Part shown: one piece after another, positions 18,685 to 28,050 of the stretch
How the letters are laid out: each line of letters starts with the position of its first letter
How positions within the stretch are numbered: position 1 is the first letter of the stretch
From: JAHJQQ01 sp963737555
Lineage (GTDB): Bacteria; Pseudomonadota; Gammaproteobacteria; Thiohalobacterales; Thiohalobacteraceae
Reading direction: 5' to 3'
Length of the DNA stretch: 64,000 nucleotides
NCBI GenBank assembly: GCA_963737555.1
Contig: CAVTTB010000009.1
Coordinates: forward strand, 62,001-126,000
Translations under genes and position numbers: made by a program
Notes under the pieces: model-generated
Told to the model about the DNA's origin: nothing
The model's database searches: none
The model's input: the letters and a program-made list of their open reading frames with translations, nothing else

Positions 18685-19116
18685 ATGGACCCAAGACAAA
18701 ATATTCAGCGCGGAGCGGCTGCCTACGCTAACGTTTCTGTTCACTCCGGTGTTAATTCAGCCAGTCCGCACCGACTTGTGCAGATGCTCATCGACGGGGC
18801 GCTTGACCGGATTGCGACTGCAAAGGGTTGTCTGCAACGCGGACAGGTGGCGGCCAAGGGCCAACAGATCAGTACAGCAATTTCGATCGTGGGTGGTCTC
18901 CGCGCCAGTCTGGATTTAGACGCCGGACAAGAGATCGCACGGAACCTACATGAGCTGTATTCATATATGGAAAGACGTTTATTCGAGGCCAATCTGAAGA
19001 ATGATCCGCAGATTCTCGACGAGGTGTCTGGATTGATCCGGCAGATCAAGGACGCCTGGGATGCGATTGCCGATCAGGTCGGGACTCCACAGCACGATAA
19101 TGCAGTGGGCACTTGA
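18685..19116 (+). CDS. fliS: Flagellin export chaperone FliS
   Basis: A 143-residue alpha-helical chaperone with the family pattern 'AAYANVSVHSGVNSASPHRL' then 'VQMLIDGALDRIATAKGC', followed by 'ELYSYMERRLFEANLKND'. FliS binds the flagellin C-terminus in the cytoplasm and prevents premature polymerisation. A GTGAGGTAAT ribosome site precedes the ATG. The 3' end overlaps the fliT-like gene if the latter starts at 19100. Confidence 0.93.
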   Translation: MDPRQNIQRGAAAYANVSVHSGVNSASPHRLVQMLIDGALDRIATAKGCLQRGQVAAKGQQISTAISIVGGLRASLDLDAGQEIARNLHELYSYMERRLFEANLKNDPQILDEVSGLIRQIKDAWDAIADQVGTPQHDNAVGT

Positions 19117-19450
19117 GCGACGGTCTGCCCAGATGGTTGAGAACGCCGCGAGCGAACGCGTAGAAGAAATACAGCGGCTGACACAGTCGCTGTCGGATCA
19201 CGCCCATGCAGGCAATTGGGACGATGTTGCGGTCATCGAGGCCAAGCGTCGTCCGTTGCTGTTAAATCTATTCGATGGCACATCTCAGCTGGATCCGGAC
19301 ACCAGCCGCGCATTACTCAAGGAAGTTTTGTCGCTCGATGAACAAATCATGTCGCTTGCGCAACAGCAGCGCGACGAACTGGCGCAGTCACTGCGCCAAC
19401 TTGGGCAGGGACGTACAGCGATCAAGGCATACGACTCGAACGCACGCTAG
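19100..19450 (+). CDS. fliT: FliT-like flagellar chaperone
   Basis: A small helical protein (116 residues from ATG 19100, 105 from ATG 19133). It has heptad-rich helices such as 'RVEEIQRLTQSLSDHAHAG' and 'LDEQIMSLAQQQRDELAQSL'. Sequence recognition is weak. The position directly after fliS, the size and the helical hairpin character fit the FliT family, which chaperones FliD. The 19100 start overlaps fliS by 17 bases; neither start has a strong ribosome site. A downstream compact palindrome CCCGCGCGGG (19479-19488) could contribute to termination. Confidence 0.65.
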   Translation: MQWALERRSAQMVENAASERVEEIQRLTQSLSDHAHAGNWDDVAVIEAKRRPLLLNLFDGTSQLDPDTSRALLKEVLSLDEQIMSLAQQQRDELAQSLRQLGQGRTAIKAYDSNAR

Positions 19451-19912
19451 TAGATACGTCATTCTGACCTTTGATGTTCCCGCGCGGGTTTGCCTTGACC
19501 GGACGCCTGTCTCAAATACAAAATAATATAAAACATAGACTTGTCTAACTCTTAGGGGTTGGCTCCCAGCCCCGTTCGCCAATACACACCTCTGCAAATC
19601 GCCATGTTGGGAATGGCGGCCAAATGCATTTCCAATGGTTAATTAATTGGTTATTGCTGGAAGGTCAGGTATTCTACAAAGCGGGGAGTGTGACTGCCGG
19701 TCTGTGTTTATGATTCGCTCCCCGTGTGATCAGGCGGGTGGGGTATATTAGAGAGCGCTAAAGATACGTCGGAATTTTGACATTTGCGCTCTTCGGTGGT
19801 TAACTTTAGCCCCACTCAATAAGAAATCCGGGTTGTACTGGCGCGCTGACTCAGGCTGCACCCACTATCGCCAGGAACTCCCGATGCATTCGCGGTCCTG
19901 GAGGAATATCAC
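19451..19912. other. Intergenic control region upstream of fleQ
   Basis: This 462-bp region has no gene. Visible elements are a strong hairpin GGGGTTGG-CTC-CCAGCCCC (19555-19573); an AT-rich palindromic CCAAT-N9-ATTGG (19632-19650); a long-range inverted repeat CGGGGAG/CTCCCCG (19682-19688 and 19718-19724); and a sigma-70 type -35 TTGACA at 19777-19782, with a poor -10 (TTAACT, 19800-19805) at 17-base spacing. No sigma-54 or sigma-28 site is evident. This fits FleQ as the top, sigma-70 dependent regulator. A GGAGGA ribosome site (about 19900) precedes the fleQ ATG. Confidence 0.5.
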
Positions 19913-21343
19913 ATGTCAATTGAAGGCAAAGTGCTGATAATCGAAGCGGATTCCGACCGCAGCAGCGAGCTCAGCGCAGTCCTCAAATTTATAGATCGTG
20001 AGCCGATTCTGGTGGACGATTGCAATCATTGGAAGGAAGCCATCGAGAACCCGAGCGATTTCATTGCCATCCTCATCGGGCAATGCAAATCAGACAAGGC
20101 GCTGGAAAAGCTGCTCAAAGAGATCCACGACTTCGACCAGTATTTGCCAATTTTCCTGTTGGCACAGAAGGGCAGGGAACCCACCGTTCAGATCGACGCA
20201 AGCTCATGCATCCTTGGACGAATAGAGCTGCCATCACGTTATAGTCAGGTCACTACCGCGTTGCACCAGGCCGAGGTCTACCGCGAGGCGCATCAGGAAT
20301 CCGGGCGTCAGCGACCGGTTGATCTGTTCCGCAGTCTGGTCGGCAGCAGCCGCGCCATTCAGCAGGTGCGCAAGCATATTCAACAAGTCGCCGATTCCGA
20401 GGCGAATGTCCTGATTCTGGGTGAGTCGGGTACGGGCAAGGAAGTCGTTGCGCGTAACCTACATTACAACTCCTCTCGTCGCGACAAGGCCTTTGTGCCG
20501 ATTAACTGCGGTGCGATTCCGGCCGATCTGCTCGAATCCGAACTGTTCGGTCATGAGAAAGGTGCGTTTACCGGAGCCATCAGCGCGCGTCAGGGCCGCT
20601 TTGAAATGGCCGAAGGCGGCACGCTGTTTCTGGACGAGATTGGTGATATGAGCCTGCCCATGCAGGTTAAATTGCTCCGCGTTTTACAGGAACGCACCTT
20701 CGAACGTGTCGGCAGTAACAAAAGTATTGCGGCCAATGTTCGAATCGTCGCAGCGACACACCGGAATCTTGAAGAGGCGATCAAGGAAGGTAAATTCCGC
20801 GAAGACCTGTTCTATCGCCTGAACGTGTTCCCGATCGACATGCCGCCGCTGCGTGAGCGTGCGGAAGATACTCCGATGCTGGTGAATGAGTTGATCCGTC
20901 GCATCGAACACGAAAAGCGTGGATCAGTGCGGTTTACTTCGACTGCGGTGATGGCCTTGTGTCACTACCAGTGGCCGGGCAATGTGCGTGAGTTGGCCAA
21001 TCTCATTGAACGGCTCGCCATCCTGCACCCCTTTGGCGTGGTGGACATCGGCGATCTGCCGGCTAAGTTCCAGTTGGATGGCAGCGTGCCGGTAGCCAAG
21101 CTCAATGAAGAATTGGTGGTGAATCCGCAGCCGCTGGAATTTGACGAGCCGCGGTTACCCCGCGGTGGTATCGATCTCAAAGAGCACCTCAGCCACTTGG
21201 AGCTGACGTTCATCAAGCAGGCGCTCGATGATGCGGGCGGTGTTGTGGCCCATGCCGCCAAGCGCCTCGGGATGCGCCGTACGACGCTGGTTGAGAAGCT
21301 GCGCAAATATGGATTACAGCGTGGAGAAATGTCGGGACTTTGA
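19913..21343 (+). CDS. fleQ: Sigma-54 dependent flagellar master regulator FleQ/FlrA
   Basis: A 476-residue enhancer-binding protein. Residues 1-125 are a degenerate receiver-like domain ('KVLIIEADSDRSSELSAVL') without a clear phosphoacceptor context, as in FleQ. The AAA+ core (about 145-380) has Walker A 'GESGTGKEVVARN', the sigma-54 contact loop 'GAFTGAISAR', Walker B 'GGTLFLDEIGDM' and 'WPGNVRELANLIERL'. A Fis-type helix-turn-helix ends the protein ('AAKRLGMRRTTLVEKLRKYG'). FleQ proteins open sigma-54 promoters of fleSR, fliE and other class II flagellar operons, and in Pseudomonas bind c-di-GMP. FleN (59559-60488) is its usual ATPase antagonist. A strong terminator follows. Confidence 0.93.
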   Translation: MSIEGKVLIIEADSDRSSELSAVLKFIDREPILVDDCNHWKEAIENPSDFIAILIGQCKSDKALEKLLKEIHDFDQYLPIFLLAQKGREPTVQIDASSCILGRIELPSRYSQVTTALHQAEVYREAHQESGRQRPVDLFRSLVGSSRAIQQVRKHIQQVADSEANVLILGESGTGKEVVARNLHYNSSRRDKAFVPINCGAIPADLLESELFGHEKGAFTGAISARQGRFEMAEGGTLFLDEIGDMSLPMQVKLLRVLQERTFERVGSNKSIAANVRIVAATHRNLEEAIKEGKFREDLFYRLNVFPIDMPPLRERAEDTPMLVNELIRRIEHEKRGSVRFTSTAVMALCHYQWPGNVRELANLIERLAILHPFGVVDIGDLPAKFQLDGSVPVAKLNEELVVNPQPLEFDEPRLPRGGIDLKEHLSHLELTFIKQALDDAGGVVAHAAKRLGMRRTTLVEKLRKYGLQRGEMSGL

Positions 21344-21396
21344 CGTTTCCGAGATTAGGCAATCCAACTCATTGAATAAATGAGTATGTCTACCAG

Positions 21397-21423
21397 AATC
21401 CCGGGGCAACCCGGGATTTTTTT
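21397..21423 (+). terminator. Rho-independent terminator after fleQ
   Basis: AATCCCGGG (21397-21405), a GCAA tetraloop, CCCGGGATT (21410-21418), then a run of seven T ending at 21423. A textbook intrinsic terminator that isolates fleQ from fleSR. Confidence 0.93.
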
Positions 21424-21555
21424 GTCTCCGTTGTTGACTGATTCGTCCCCAGAACTCGCGGTTTATCAGCCGCACGTAGAGCAGAAGTGTCGTCAAATTG
21501 ACGACATCGAAGAAGACGCCTTGTAACTCACAGATCCTGAAGCCTATTCCATCTT

Positions 21556-21571
21556 GGGCATGGTTGTTGCT
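21556..21571 (+). promoter_or_regulatory. Sigma-54 promoter of fleSR
   Basis: GGGCATGGTTGTTGCT, with GG at 21557-21558 and GC at 21569-21570, ten bases apart. The expected start point is about 21582, 45 bases before fleS. It matches the FleQ-dependent class II promoter of fleSR/flrBC known in Pseudomonas and Vibrio. Confidence 0.8.
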
Positions 21572-21626
21572 TTTCCTCCTGGCAACGCCCCGTTGGGCTT
21601 TGTGCAAGCCAGGAGTCTGAATTTAC

Positions 21627-22860
21627 ATGACGCACAATCACAGCAGCCAGGCCTTGGCCGACGCCTTTACGGTGTTCAACCAGCATTCGCTGCAACTCGA
21701 GCAATCCTATCGGGAGCTCGAGCAGCGCGTCATGCAGTTGAACGGTGAACTGGCGGCTGCGCGTTCCGAACGGTTGCAGCAACTGGCCGAGAAGGAAGCC
21801 CTGGCAGATCGCCTGCAGACGCTGATCGAAACCTTGCCCGCAGGGGTGCTGGTTTTGGACGCCGTCGAGCGCGTGAGCGAGTGCAACCGTGTGGCTATCG
21901 AGCAGTTGGGTGGTCCGCTCTTGGGTGAGCAGTGGTCCACGATCGGTACGCGCGCCTTTTGCGTACAGGATAGTTACGGTGCCGAGATCGCCTTGCACGA
22001 CGGACGTCGCCTGAATATCGCCAGTTGCACGTTCGACAGTGCACCGGGCCGGGTTCTGGTGCTGCAGGATGTCACCGAAACTCACGCACTTCAGGAACGC
22101 CTCAATCGTCAACAACGCTTGAGCGCCATGGGCGAAATGGCTGCCAGCCTGGCCCATCAGATTCGCACGCCGCTGGCCGCGGCGGTTCTGTACAGCTCCC
22201 ATTTAGCGAAAGACTATCTCCCCTCGGGCGATCGCACGCGATTTGCCGGCCGTTTGACTGAGCGACTCGGCCATCTGGAACGACTGGTTAACGACATGCT
22301 CACCTTTGCCCGTGGCGGTCGTGGTGGTGATGCGCAGTTCAGCGTGAGAACCCTTATCGCAGCGCTTTACCAAGCTATCGAACCACAATTGCAGGCCGCT
22401 GCTGCGCGCTGGCACGTGAGTGATGCCATCCCGAATGCGTTATTGCTCGGTAATCAGGACGCGTTGATCGGCGCGCTGAGCAATCTGGTCAACAACAGCC
22501 TGCAAGCCGCACCGCACGGCGCCGTTTTGGAACTGCGCACTGAACTCAGCGACAGTGGTGAAATCACACTCCGGCTACGCGATAACGGCCCAGGCATTCC
22601 GGCTGAGGCGCGCGCACCGTATTTTCGATCCCTTCTTTACCACACGTCCGGGTGGCACCGGGCTCGGTCTGGCCGTGGTGCAGGCGACATTGCGCGCGCA
22701 CCACGGTTCGATTCAGTTGGAAACACCGCGGGAAGGCGGCTGCGAATTCGTGCTGCGCCTGCCGAACGCCTTGGCTGTCGCCAATTTGCCCAGCGGCGAA
22801 TGTCTGAACTATCTCACCACGGCAGTTGCCTCGCGGCCTGCGGTGTGTGGCATCAACTGA
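21627..22860 (+). CDS. fleS: Flagellar sensor histidine kinase FleS/FlrB (one apparent frameshift)
   Basis: Reconstructed length is 410 residues. An N-terminal coiled coil and PAS-like domain ('LIETLPAGVLVLDAVERVSE') lead to the dimerisation domain 'MGEMAASLAHQIRTPLAAAV', with the phosphorylated His. The ATPase part has 'LVNNSLQAA' and 'RDNGPGIP'. A +1 shift near 22612-22620 interrupts it; one C removed from a CC joins 'GIPAEARA' to 'RIFDPFFTTRPGGTGLGLA', which holds the F and G2 boxes. It has no membrane segments, as expected for FleS. It phosphorylates FleR, encoded 11 bases downstream, to activate class III flagellar promoters. If the shift were real, the kinase would be inactive. Confidence 0.88.
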
Positions 22861-22870
22861 GGAGTAACCC

Positions 22871-24223
22871 ATGAGCCTAGCAACCGTGCTGATCGTTGAA
22901 GATGACCCGAGTCTGCGCGAGGCGATGAGTGACACGCTGGAGCTGGCAGGTTATGCGGTGATGGCGGCCGCCGACGGCACAGCGGCATTGGCTGTGTTGG
23001 ATCGCGAGGCCGTCGGCATGGTGGTCAGTGATGTGCAGATGCCGAGCATGGATGGCCACACCCTGCTCAAGCGCATCCGTACACGCAGCCCGGAACTGCC
23101 GGTGGTGTTGATGACAGCCTATGGCACGGTGCAGAAAGCGGTCGATGCCATGCGCTGCGGCGCGGCCGATTACCTGCTCAAGCCGTTCAATGCCGAGGTG
23201 CTGGTCGACATGGTCAATCGCTATCTGCCGGCACTGCGCGTCAAAGACGCCACGGTGGTGGCCGAAGACCGCCGCACTCGCGAATTGCTGGCGTTGGCCA
23301 GCCGCGTCGCCAAGACCGACGCGACGGTGATGGTCACCGGCGAATCCGGCAGCGGCAAGGAAGTCTTCGCGCGTTACATCCATGAGAATTCAGTGCGCAA
23401 GAGTGGCCCGTTCGTCGCGATCAATTGTGCGGCGATCCCGGAGAACATGCTGGAAGCCGTGCTGTTCGGCTACGAGAAGGGCGCCTTCACCGGTGCTTAT
23501 CAGGCGCGCGCCGGCAAATTCGAACAGGCCCAGGGCGGCACGCTGCTGCTGGATGAAATCTCGGAAATGGATATGGGCCTGCAGGCTAAGTTGCTGCGTG
23601 TCCTGCAGGAACGTGAAGTCGAACGTCTCGGTGGTCGCGATGTCGTGAATCTGGATGTGCGGGTCATTGCGACCTCCAACCGCATCATGCGCGAAGAAGT
23701 GGCCGCCGGCCGTTTCCGCGAGGATCTGTTCTACCGTCTCAATGTGTTTCCTCTGCATCTGGCACCGTTGCGCGAGCGTCCCAGCGACATCCTGCCGATC
23801 GCGCAACGCCTGATCGAACGTCATTGCCCGGCGAATATGCCGGTGCCGAATCTGTGTCCGAATGCGGAGCGGGCACTGCTGGCGCATGCCTGGCCGGGCA
23901 ATGTCCGCGAGCTCGAAAACGTCTTACAGCGCGCCATCATCTTGATGTCCGGCGACTGTATCGAGGCGGCCGATTTGCATTTCGAGTTAACCGGGCCGGG
24001 TGTCGGCACGAGTTCCTCGGCCCCGCTGGCAGTGGCATCGCCCGTAGCCAATGACCGGCTGGATGCCGACCTGCGCAGCCGCGAACAAGAATTGATTCTG
24101 GAAGCACTCGCGGCCGGCAACGGCAGCCGCAAATCGGCGGCCGAACGCTTAGGTATCAGCCCGCGGACTTTGCGCTACAAGCTGGCGCGGATGCGCGAGG
24201 ATGGCATCGCCGTTCCCGGCTGA
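22871..24223 (+). CDS. fleR: Sigma-54 dependent response regulator FleR/FlrC
   Basis: A 450-residue NtrC-type regulator. The receiver domain (1-115) has acidic 'VEDDPS', phosphoacceptor Asp in 'VVSDVQMPSMDGH', and conserved Thr and Lys ('MTAYGT', 'LLKPFN'). The AAA+ domain has 'GESGSGKEVFARYIH', 'YEKGAFTGAYQARAG' and 'GGTLLLDEISEM'. The C-terminal Fis helix-turn-helix is 'SRKSAAERLGISPRTLRYKL'. Phosphorylated by FleS, it drives sigma-54 promoters such as those found here before fliE, fliK and fliL. A sigma-54 promoter starts immediately after its stop. Confidence 0.95.
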   Translation: MSLATVLIVEDDPSLREAMSDTLELAGYAVMAAADGTAALAVLDREAVGMVVSDVQMPSMDGHTLLKRIRTRSPELPVVLMTAYGTVQKAVDAMRCGAADYLLKPFNAEVLVDMVNRYLPALRVKDATVVAEDRRTRELLALASRVAKTDATVMVTGESGSGKEVFARYIHENSVRKSGPFVAINCAAIPENMLEAVLFGYEKGAFTGAYQARAGKFEQAQGGTLLLDEISEMDMGLQAKLLRVLQEREVERLGGRDVVNLDVRVIATSNRIMREEVAAGRFREDLFYRLNVFPLHLAPLRERPSDILPIAQRLIERHCPANMPVPNLCPNAERALLAHAWPGNVRELENVLQRAIILMSGDCIEAADLHFELTGPGVGTSSSAPLAVASPVANDRLDADLRSREQELILEALAAGNGSRKSAAERLGISPRTLRYKLARMREDGIAVPG

Positions 24224-24227
24224 GTCA

Positions 24228-24243
24228 TGGCAAGGAAACTGCA
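24228..24243 (+). promoter_or_regulatory. Sigma-54 promoter of the fliE operon
   Basis: TGGCAAGGAAACTGCA, with GG at 24229-24230, ten bases, then GC at 24241-24242. The expected start point is about 24254, 54 bases before the fliE ATG. Excellent match to TGGCACG-N4-TTGCW. Confidence 0.85.
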
Positions 24244-24307
24244 TAGTTCAATGGTTAATCAGGCCCGGATCATCGAGCCGTAACGAATCGCAAGTGAGGA
24301 ACAGACC

Positions 24308-24631
24308 ATGGCAGACATCGATGTGAATCAGATCATGGTGCAGATGCGGGCGATGGCCGCCGCGGCACAGACTGTCAATACCGCCCCGCCGGTGGCCGCC
24401 GCGCAGGGCGCTGATTTTGCGTCCCTGCTCAAGAGCTCTGTCGATCAGGTCAACGCCACTCAAGGTCAGGCGCGCGGGATGGCCGAGGCGTTCGCCAAAG
24501 GCGACACCAGCACTGACCTCACCGAAGTGATGGTTGCCATGCAGAAAGCCAGCCTGTCGTTTCAGGCGATGACGCAGGTGCGCAACAAATTGTTGGAAGC
24601 CTACAAGGACGTCATGAATATGCCCGTGTAA
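24308..24631 (+). CDS. fliE: Flagellar hook-basal body protein FliE
   Basis: A 107-residue protein. The variable Ala/Gln-rich N-terminus is followed by the conserved 'FASLLKSSVDQVNATQGQA' and 'DLTEVMVAMQKASLSFQAM', then 'QVRNKLLEAYKDVMNMPV', which defines the family. FliE forms the junction between the MS ring/export gate and the proximal rod and is itself exported by the type III apparatus. It is the first gene of a sigma-54 operon (fliEFGHIJ). Ribosome site AGTGAGGAAC precedes the ATG. Confidence 0.96.
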   Translation: MADIDVNQIMVQMRAMAAAAQTVNTAPPVAAAQGADFASLLKSSVDQVNATQGQARGMAEAFAKGDTSTDLTEVMVAMQKASLSFQAMTQVRNKLLEAYKDVMNMPV

Positions 24632-24688
24632 CGCAAGGCGCTCACGAACGCATGAGTTTCCGGTAATCAGGCATAGGATCAAACACAG

Positions 24689-26339
24689 ATGGCGATGGCG
24701 CAGACAGCACAGGGTTTCGGGGGATTGCCGGCATTGCGGCAAATCGGATTGATGGTCGGTCTGGCGGGCAGTGTCGCGCTGGGCGTGGCGGTGGCGCTGT
24801 GGTCGCAGACGCCGACGTACAGTCTGCTCTACGGCAATCTCTCGCAGCGCGACGCCGCCGAGGTCACCGATGCACTGCAGAAATCCAATATCCCCTTCAA
24901 GATCGACGAGACCTCCGGCGCGCTGATGGTGGCTTCGGCACAGCTGCAGAATGCGCGCATGAAACTCGCCTCGGACGGTCTGCCCAAAGGCACCAGCAAC
25001 GGTTTCGAAATGCTTGGAGAAGACCAAGGCTTCGGCACCAGCCAATTCGTCGAGGCGGCGCGTTATCAGCATGCCTTGGAAGGTGAACTCGCACAGACCA
25101 TCAGCAGTTTGCGTAACGTCGAAGGTGCGCGCGTCCATTTGGCGCTGCCCAAGCGTTCCGTGTTCCTGCGTCAACAAGAGTCACCGACCGCTTCGGTGGT
25201 GTTGAATCTTTATTCGGGGCGTAATCTGGACGATGGACAGGTCGCATCCATCGTGCATCTGGTTGCCTCCAGCGTGCCGCACCTGAGTCCCGACCAAGTC
25301 ACGGTGGTCGATCAACAAGGTAATCTGCTGACCGACACGCGATAATGCCTCGGGTGCCGGGATGACCTCCACGCAGTTCGCCTATAACCGCAAGGTTGAA
25401 GATACCTACGTCAAACGCATCGAGTCCATGCTGAGTCCGATGGTCGGTGGTGGCAAAGTCCGTGCACAAGTTGCCGCCGAATTGGATTTCACCGTCACGG
25501 AAAAAACTCAAGAGGTCTTCAATCCCGATCTGCCGGCCTTGCGCAGTGAGCAGACCAGCGAAGACCAGATGTCGTCGAACACGTCCGGTTTGGGTATTCC
25601 GGGAACACTGTCCAACCAGCCGCCGGGGGGCGGTACCACCGTGCCGCCGGCGACAGCGGCAAATCCTACCGCGGCAACCGCGGCTACGGCCACCGATACG
25701 AACAGCGGCGAAAGCAGCGGCAATTCCAGCAAGCGCAGCACCCGCAACTTCGAATTAGACAAGACCATCAGTCATACACGCTTGGCGAGCGGCGAGATTC
25801 GGCGCCTCTCGGTGGCCGTGGTGCTGGATGACAAGCAGACCACCAATGATCAGGGTGAGACCGCGCGCGCGCCTTGGACGCCGGAAGATATCGCCAAGTT
25901 CACCACGCTGGTCAAAGAGGCCATTGGCTTCAATGTGCAACGCGGCGACAGCGTGCAGGTGATCAACGCAGCGTTCATGCCGATCCCGGTTGAAGAGCCG
26001 TTACCGGAGCCGGCGCTCTGGGAAAAACCGTGGTTGTGGGATGTGCTCAAGCAAGCGGCTGGCGCGATTGCGGTGTTGTTGCTGATCTTCGGTGTTCTGA
26101 AACCGACCTTGCGCAGCTTGACGGAGAAGGGTGTCGGCGGACAGGCGCTCGCCGGTCCCGGCGGTGACGCAGGTGTCGGTGAAGATCAAGTGAGTATCGG
26201 CGGCCCGCGCATGCAAGGCAGTCTGCCGGCGCCGCAACAACAATACGAGCAACAGATCACCGCCGCCAAGGGCATGATCCAGCAGGATCCCAAGCGGGTG
26301 GCGCAAGTGGTCAAGACATGGGTGAATGAAGATGGCTGA
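24689..26339 (+). CDS. fliF: MS-ring protein FliF (one apparent frameshift)
   Basis: Reconstructed length is 549 residues. An N-terminal membrane helix ('IGLMVGLAGSVALGVAVALW') precedes the periplasmic ring-building domains ('YSLLYGNLSQRDAAEVTDAL'). A C-terminal helix ('AGAIAVLLLIFGVLKPTL') leads to the FliG-binding tail 'VVKTWVNEDG'. A +1 shift at about 25335-25345 breaks the frame in the conserved region; without it 'VVDQQGNLLT' runs into 'DNASGAGMTSTQFAYNRKVE'. The stop overlaps the fliG start. FliF forms the inner-membrane MS ring on which the switch and export gate assemble, so a real shift would abolish flagella. Confidence 0.93.
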
Positions 26340-27351
26340 GGCAGGCTCATCCGGTAAATTTTCGGGGACTGAACGGGCCGCGATTCTCCTGCTCTCGCTG
26401 GGGGAGACGGATGCCGCCCAAGTGCTCAAGCACATGGGGCCCAAGGAAGTGCAGAAAGTCGGCTCGGCCATGGCGACGATGGCGAATGTTTCGCGCGACC
26501 AGGTGCAGAGCATCCTTGGCAGCTTCATCGAAATGGCCGACAACCAGACCGCCTTGGGTGTCGGCTCCGAAGACTATATTCGCAAGATGATGGTCGACGC
26601 GCTCGGCGCGGAAAAGGCCGGCGGACTGATCGATCGCATTCTGCTGGGACGCAATACCAAAGGACTGGAGGCACTCAAATGGATGGATGGCCGCGCGGTT
26701 GCGGAACTTATCCGCCTGGAACATCCGCAGATCATGGCCATCGTGTTGTCGTATCTCGACAGCGACCATGCCGCCGAAGTCATCGGCTATTTGCCCGACC
26801 GTGTGCGCGTGGATGTGTTGCTGCGCATCGCCACGCTCGATGGCATTCAACCCTCGGCGTTGGCGGAACTGGATGACATCATGGAGCGGCAGTTCTCCGG
26901 CAACAACAATAACGTGAAATCCTCTTCGGTGGGCGGCATTAAATCGGCGGCCAACATTCTCAACTTCGTCGACAGTTCGGTGGAAGGCGAGATCATGGAG
27001 ATGATCAAGGATGCCGATGCCGAGTTGGGTCAGAAGATTCAGGATCTGATGTTCGTCTTCGACAATCTGGCGGAAGTCGACGACAGCGGTATTCAGGCGC
27101 TGTTGCGCGAAGTGTCATCGGAGAATCTGATTATCGCCTTGAAGGGCGCCGACGAGGCGATCCGCGAAAAGATTTTCAAGAACATGTCCAAACGTGCGGC
27201 CGAAATGCTGCGCGACGACCTGGAAGCGAAAGGCCCGGTGCGTCTGTCCGAGGTCGAAGCGGCGCAGAAGGAGATTCTCTCCATTGCGCGGCGCATGGCC
27301 GACGCCGGCGATATCGTGCTGGGCGGCAAGGGCGGAGAGCAGTTTGTATAA
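26326..27351 (+). CDS. fliG: Flagellar motor switch protein FliG
   Basis: A 341-residue switch protein starting at 26326 (MKMAEAG) or 26332. It has the N-terminal FliF-binding domain ('GTERAAILLLSLGE'), the middle domain with the EHPQ motif ('LIRLEHPQIMAIVLSYL'), and the C-terminal torque domain with charged residues in 'DNLAEVDDSGIQALLREVS' and 'IREKIFKNMSKRAAEML'. FliG contacts MotA and generates torque. The start lies inside the fliF 3' end, so the two are translationally coupled. Confidence 0.97.
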   Translation: MKMAEAGSSGKFSGTERAAILLLSLGETDAAQVLKHMGPKEVQKVGSAMATMANVSRDQVQSILGSFIEMADNQTALGVGSEDYIRKMMVDALGAEKAGGLIDRILLGRNTKGLEALKWMDGRAVAELIRLEHPQIMAIVLSYLDSDHAAEVIGYLPDRVRVDVLLRIATLDGIQPSALAELDDIMERQFSGNNNNVKSSSVGGIKSAANILNFVDSSVEGEIMEMIKDADAELGQKIQDLMFVFDNLAEVDDSGIQALLREVSSENLIIALKGADEAIREKIFKNMSKRAAEMLRDDLEAKGPVRLSEVEAAQKEILSIARRMADAGDIVLGGKGGEQFV

Positions 27352-27384
27352 CTGTACGCATAACACAAATAACACGGAGGCGTC

Positions 27385-28047
27385 GTGCAGCCAACGACAC
27401 GGGTCATGAGCAAAATCATTCCCAAAGAGGATATGGAAGTCGGCATCGAGAACTGGTCGTTGCCCGAGGTGAGTGTGGCTGGGCGCCGTGAGCCCACCGC
27501 GCGTCCGCTGACGGCACGCCAGATCGAAGACTTGCAGCAACAGGCACGCGAGGAAGCCTTCCAACAGGGTCGACAGGAAGGCCTGGAAGCGGGTAAGAAG
27601 GAAATCCGCGCCCGCGTGCGTGAACTTGAATCATTGATGCAGACACTTGCCCGCCCGCTGGAGCAGCTGGATAGCCAGATCGAGAATGAGTTGGTGCATC
27701 TGGCCCTGGCGGTGGCGAAACAACTGGTGCGCCGCGAACTCAAGACGGACCCGGGACAGGTGTTGGCCGTGGTGCGCGAGGCCATGGCGGCGTTGCCGTT
27801 GGCGGCACGCAATGTGCGTCTGCACTTGCACCCCGAAGATGCCACTTTGGTGCGCGAAATGCTCGCCCTGGGCGATAACGAACGCGGCTGGCAGATCGTC
27901 GAAGATCCGGTGCTGTCGCGCGGCGGTTGCAAAATCAGCAGTGACACCTCGCAGATCGACGCCAGTGTCGAACGGCGTTTGCACACGGTGATCGCCAATG
28001 TACTCGGCGGTCAGCGTGAAACCGATGTCGAGCCGGCGGCGGAATAG
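27385..28047 (+). CDS. fliH: Flagellar export apparatus stator FliH
   Basis: A 220-residue protein. The N-terminal segment contains Trp-rich and Gln-rich stretches, followed by 'LQQQAREEAFQQGRQEGLEA', a GxxxG-type helix, then the conserved 'LVHLALAVAKQLVRRELKTD' domain. FliH regulates and anchors the FliI ATPase. The start is probably GTG 27385, five bases after GGAGG; an internal ATG at 27406 is possible. fliI begins three bases after the stop. Confidence 0.92.
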   Translation: MQPTTRVMSKIIPKEDMEVGIENWSLPEVSVAGRREPTARPLTARQIEDLQQQAREEAFQQGRQEGLEAGKKEIRARVRELESLMQTLARPLEQLDSQIENELVHLALAVAKQLVRRELKTDPGQVLAVVREAMAALPLAARNVRLHLHPEDATLVREMLALGDNERGWQIVEDPVLSRGGCKISSDTSQIDASVERRLHTVIANVLGGQRETDVEPAAE

Positions 28048-28050
28048 CCG

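Noticed and set aside
24689..25345. Split FliF as two functional proteins
   Set aside because: The break falls inside a conserved ring-building domain, and removing one base restores a standard 549-residue FliF.
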